DNA of 25,064 nucleotides from REEP01 sp964603915 (GTDB taxonomy: Bacteria; Pseudomonadota; Alphaproteobacteria; Rhodospirillales; Defluviicoccaceae). Made by a program: the position numbers and the translations under genes. Numbering within the stretch: position 1 is the stretch's first letter; each line of letters opens with the position of its first letter. Under the pieces are notes generated by a model. The model was not told where the DNA came from and made no database searches. It saw only the letters and a list, made by a program, of their open reading frames with translations. Shown here piece after piece: positions 23,993 through 25,064 of this stretch. The stretch spans positions 1-25,064 of the forward strand of contig CAZRWU010000027.1 in the NCBI GenBank assembly GCA_964603915.1, written 5' to 3'.

Positions 23993-24925
23993 ATGACAAA
24001 CCCTCTCAAGGACGTAAACAACTGGCTTTACCATCTCGGTGATATCGGCGCCGGAAAAGCGAAACAAATCCGCATTTCCAATGCCGATCTCGTTATCATC
24101 GACTATCAAAACTTCAGCCATCATGAGCCTCGCCCGTATACGCTCGCCGAACTCGACACCATGCGTGGCGCCAACGACAAGTTGATCGTGAGCTATTTGA
24201 GCATTGGTGAGGCAGAAGATTACAGGCCATACTGGAAGAGCGGCTGGGGTGACAAGCCGCCCGGCTTTCTGTCAGCGTCCAATCCCGAGTGGCCGGACAA
24301 TTATAAGGTCAAGTATTGGGAAAAAGGTTGGCAGGATATTGTCTTCAAACATGTCGATGATATCGTAAAGGCTGGGTTCAATGGTCTCTATATGGATATC
24401 ATCGACGGTTTCCAGTATTGGGAGAGAGTAGCGCCGCACAAGGGGATCGACTATCAGCAGGAAATGGTGGATTTTGTGACGGCGATTCGCGCCCGCGCCG
24501 AAAAAACCCTTGCCGAGATCGGCGAGGAGCGGGAGTTCGTGCTGATCGGCCAGAACGGCGAGAAGCTCATTACCAACCCCGCATATCTTGGCGCCATTGA
24601 CGGCATCGCCAAGGAAGACTTCCGTTTTCATTATTACAATGGGCATGAATCGAAATTCAAGCCTGCCCCTGACGTCTGGTTCGAGGACGCCAAACCATAC
24701 CTTGAGATGGCGGAGGCCGAGGGAGTCGAAGTTTTTGTCGTCGAATACATGACGAAGGCGCGTCAAAGCGAGTATGCCAAAGTCTTGCAGGCGGAAATCG
24801 ATTACCTGAAGGCGAATGGGATGTCGCTCTACGTTGCAGAAGACCGCGACCTGGATGCCATCTACGATCAACCTGCGGGACTGAACGGGCTCGAAGCGCC
24901 CGCTGACGACGCCCCGCTGCTTTGA
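23993..24925 (+). CDS. GH114/TM1410-like (MJ1477 family) glycosidase-type protein
   Basis: A 310-residue protein of the TIM-barrel family that includes TM1410, MJ1477 and endo-alpha-1,4-polygalactosaminidases. Family motifs visible are LVIIDYQN (Asp37), SYLSIGEAEDYRPYW (68-81), GFNGLYMDIID (128-138), LIGQNGEKL and VEYMT. Many relatives are exported, but this one has no signal peptide: it starts MTNPLKDVNNWLYHLG, so it is probably cytoplasmic unless exported by another route. Start ATG 23993 has CGGGAGA eight bases upstream. Its base composition is lower in GC than the glm genes next to it, and with the AT-rich upstream region this hints at acquisition. Substrate is unknown, possibly a galactosamine-containing polymer. 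Confidence 0.8.
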   Translation: MTNPLKDVNNWLYHLGDIGAGKAKQIRISNADLVIIDYQNFSHHEPRPYTLAELDTMRGANDKLIVSYLSIGEAEDYRPYWKSGWGDKPPGFLSASNPEWPDNYKVKYWEKGWQDIVFKHVDDIVKAGFNGLYMDIIDGFQYWERVAPHKGIDYQQEMVDFVTAIRARAEKTLAEIGEEREFVLIGQNGEKLITNPAYLGAIDGIAKEDFRFHYYNGHESKFKPAPDVWFEDAKPYLEMAEAEGVEVFVVEYMTKARQSEYAKVLQAEIDYLKANGMSLYVAEDRDLDAIYDQPAGLNGLEAPADDAPLL

Positions 24926-24930
24926 TTCCA

Positions 24931-24960
24931 CGCCCGGCGACCGCTGCCGGTCACGGGGCG
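24931..24960 (+). terminator. Hairpin after the GH114-like gene
   Basis: Inner stem GACCG/CGGTC (24939-24943 with 24948-24952) and outer stem CGCCC/GGGCG (24931-24935 with 24956-24960) are separated by three-base internal loops. It begins five bases after the stop. No T-tract follows. Confidence 0.35.
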
Positions 24961-25031
24961 CCTATCAGACCGTCCTGGGGCGGCCTCGTCATCCCGGCGT
25001 CGCCATGGTGGCGTGAAGGTGTGAAGAGACG

Positions 25032-25064
25032 CCCGGGCCGGCTTTTTCTTTTTGCCGGCCCGGG
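25032..25064. repeat. Perfect inverted repeat with T-rich loop at the window edge
   Basis: CCCGGGCCGGC (25032-25042) and GCCGGCCCGGG (25054-25064) are perfect 11-base partners around TTTTTCTTTTT. The stem may continue beyond the window. It could be a terminator working on both strands or a dispersed repeat unit. Confidence 0.5.

Noticed and set aside
23788..24042. Plus-strand frame beginning MNRENEILLHVP
   Set aside because: It overlaps the start of the GH114-like gene in another frame, has no recognisable domain and no clear ribosome binding site.

Overview
This window is high-GC DNA from an alphaproteobacterium. The evidence is the gene set (the gph, glmU and glmS neighbourhood, a STAS-fused MlaE permease with its own MCE operon, tRNA-Arg(TCG) and tRNA-Val(CAC) with encoded CCA) and the codon usage. 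A member of Rhodospirillales or a nearby order is a reasonable guess, but the window does not fix it. Most of it reads as ordinary chromosome, with no phage, insertion sequence or CRISPR array. One 10-base run of N marks an assembly gap inside a gene.

Layout. Positions 1-186 (minus) hold the start of an enoyl-CoA hydratase gene cut by the window edge. After a 784-base divergent intergenic region with repeated TTRCGTAA-type sites come a fused 3-hydroxyacyl-CoA dehydrogenase/enoyl-CoA hydratase (971-3355) and a thiolase (3378-4571). Together they form a beta-oxidation cassette, closed by a strong hairpin and followed by tRNA-Arg on the minus strand. A good sigma70-type promoter at 5074-5102 precedes a giant surface-type protein (5184-11819, about 2,211 residues). 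It has a FecR-like N-terminal module, eight cadherin/VCBS-like repeats, a beta-rich module, four more repeats and a second copy of that module.

Positions 12023-15569 encode a complete Mla/MCE-type lipid transporter: STAS-MlaE permease, MlaF-like ATPase (interrupted by the gap), MlaD-like MCE protein and an auxiliary lipoprotein. They should act together to move lipids between the inner and outer membranes. A TVP38/DedA-type membrane protein gene overlaps the end of this operon on the opposite strand, and tRNA-Val lies upstream of it.

Positions 16770-17126 encode a small secreted cysteine-containing protein of unknown role. A GH57 glycosidase (17452-19566) follows. Next comes gph (minus), divergent from glmU-glmS, which supplies UDP-GlcNAc precursors for peptidoglycan and lipopolysaccharide. 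The window ends with a GH114/TM1410-like protein of visibly lower GC and a perfect hairpin with a T-rich loop at the edge.

The points most worth a second look are the MlaF-like ATPase, which lacks both the Walker B glutamate and the H-loop histidine; the unusual architecture and mis-assignable start of the giant protein; and the repeated palindromic sites in front of the beta-oxidation genes. No clearly new multi-gene system was found.
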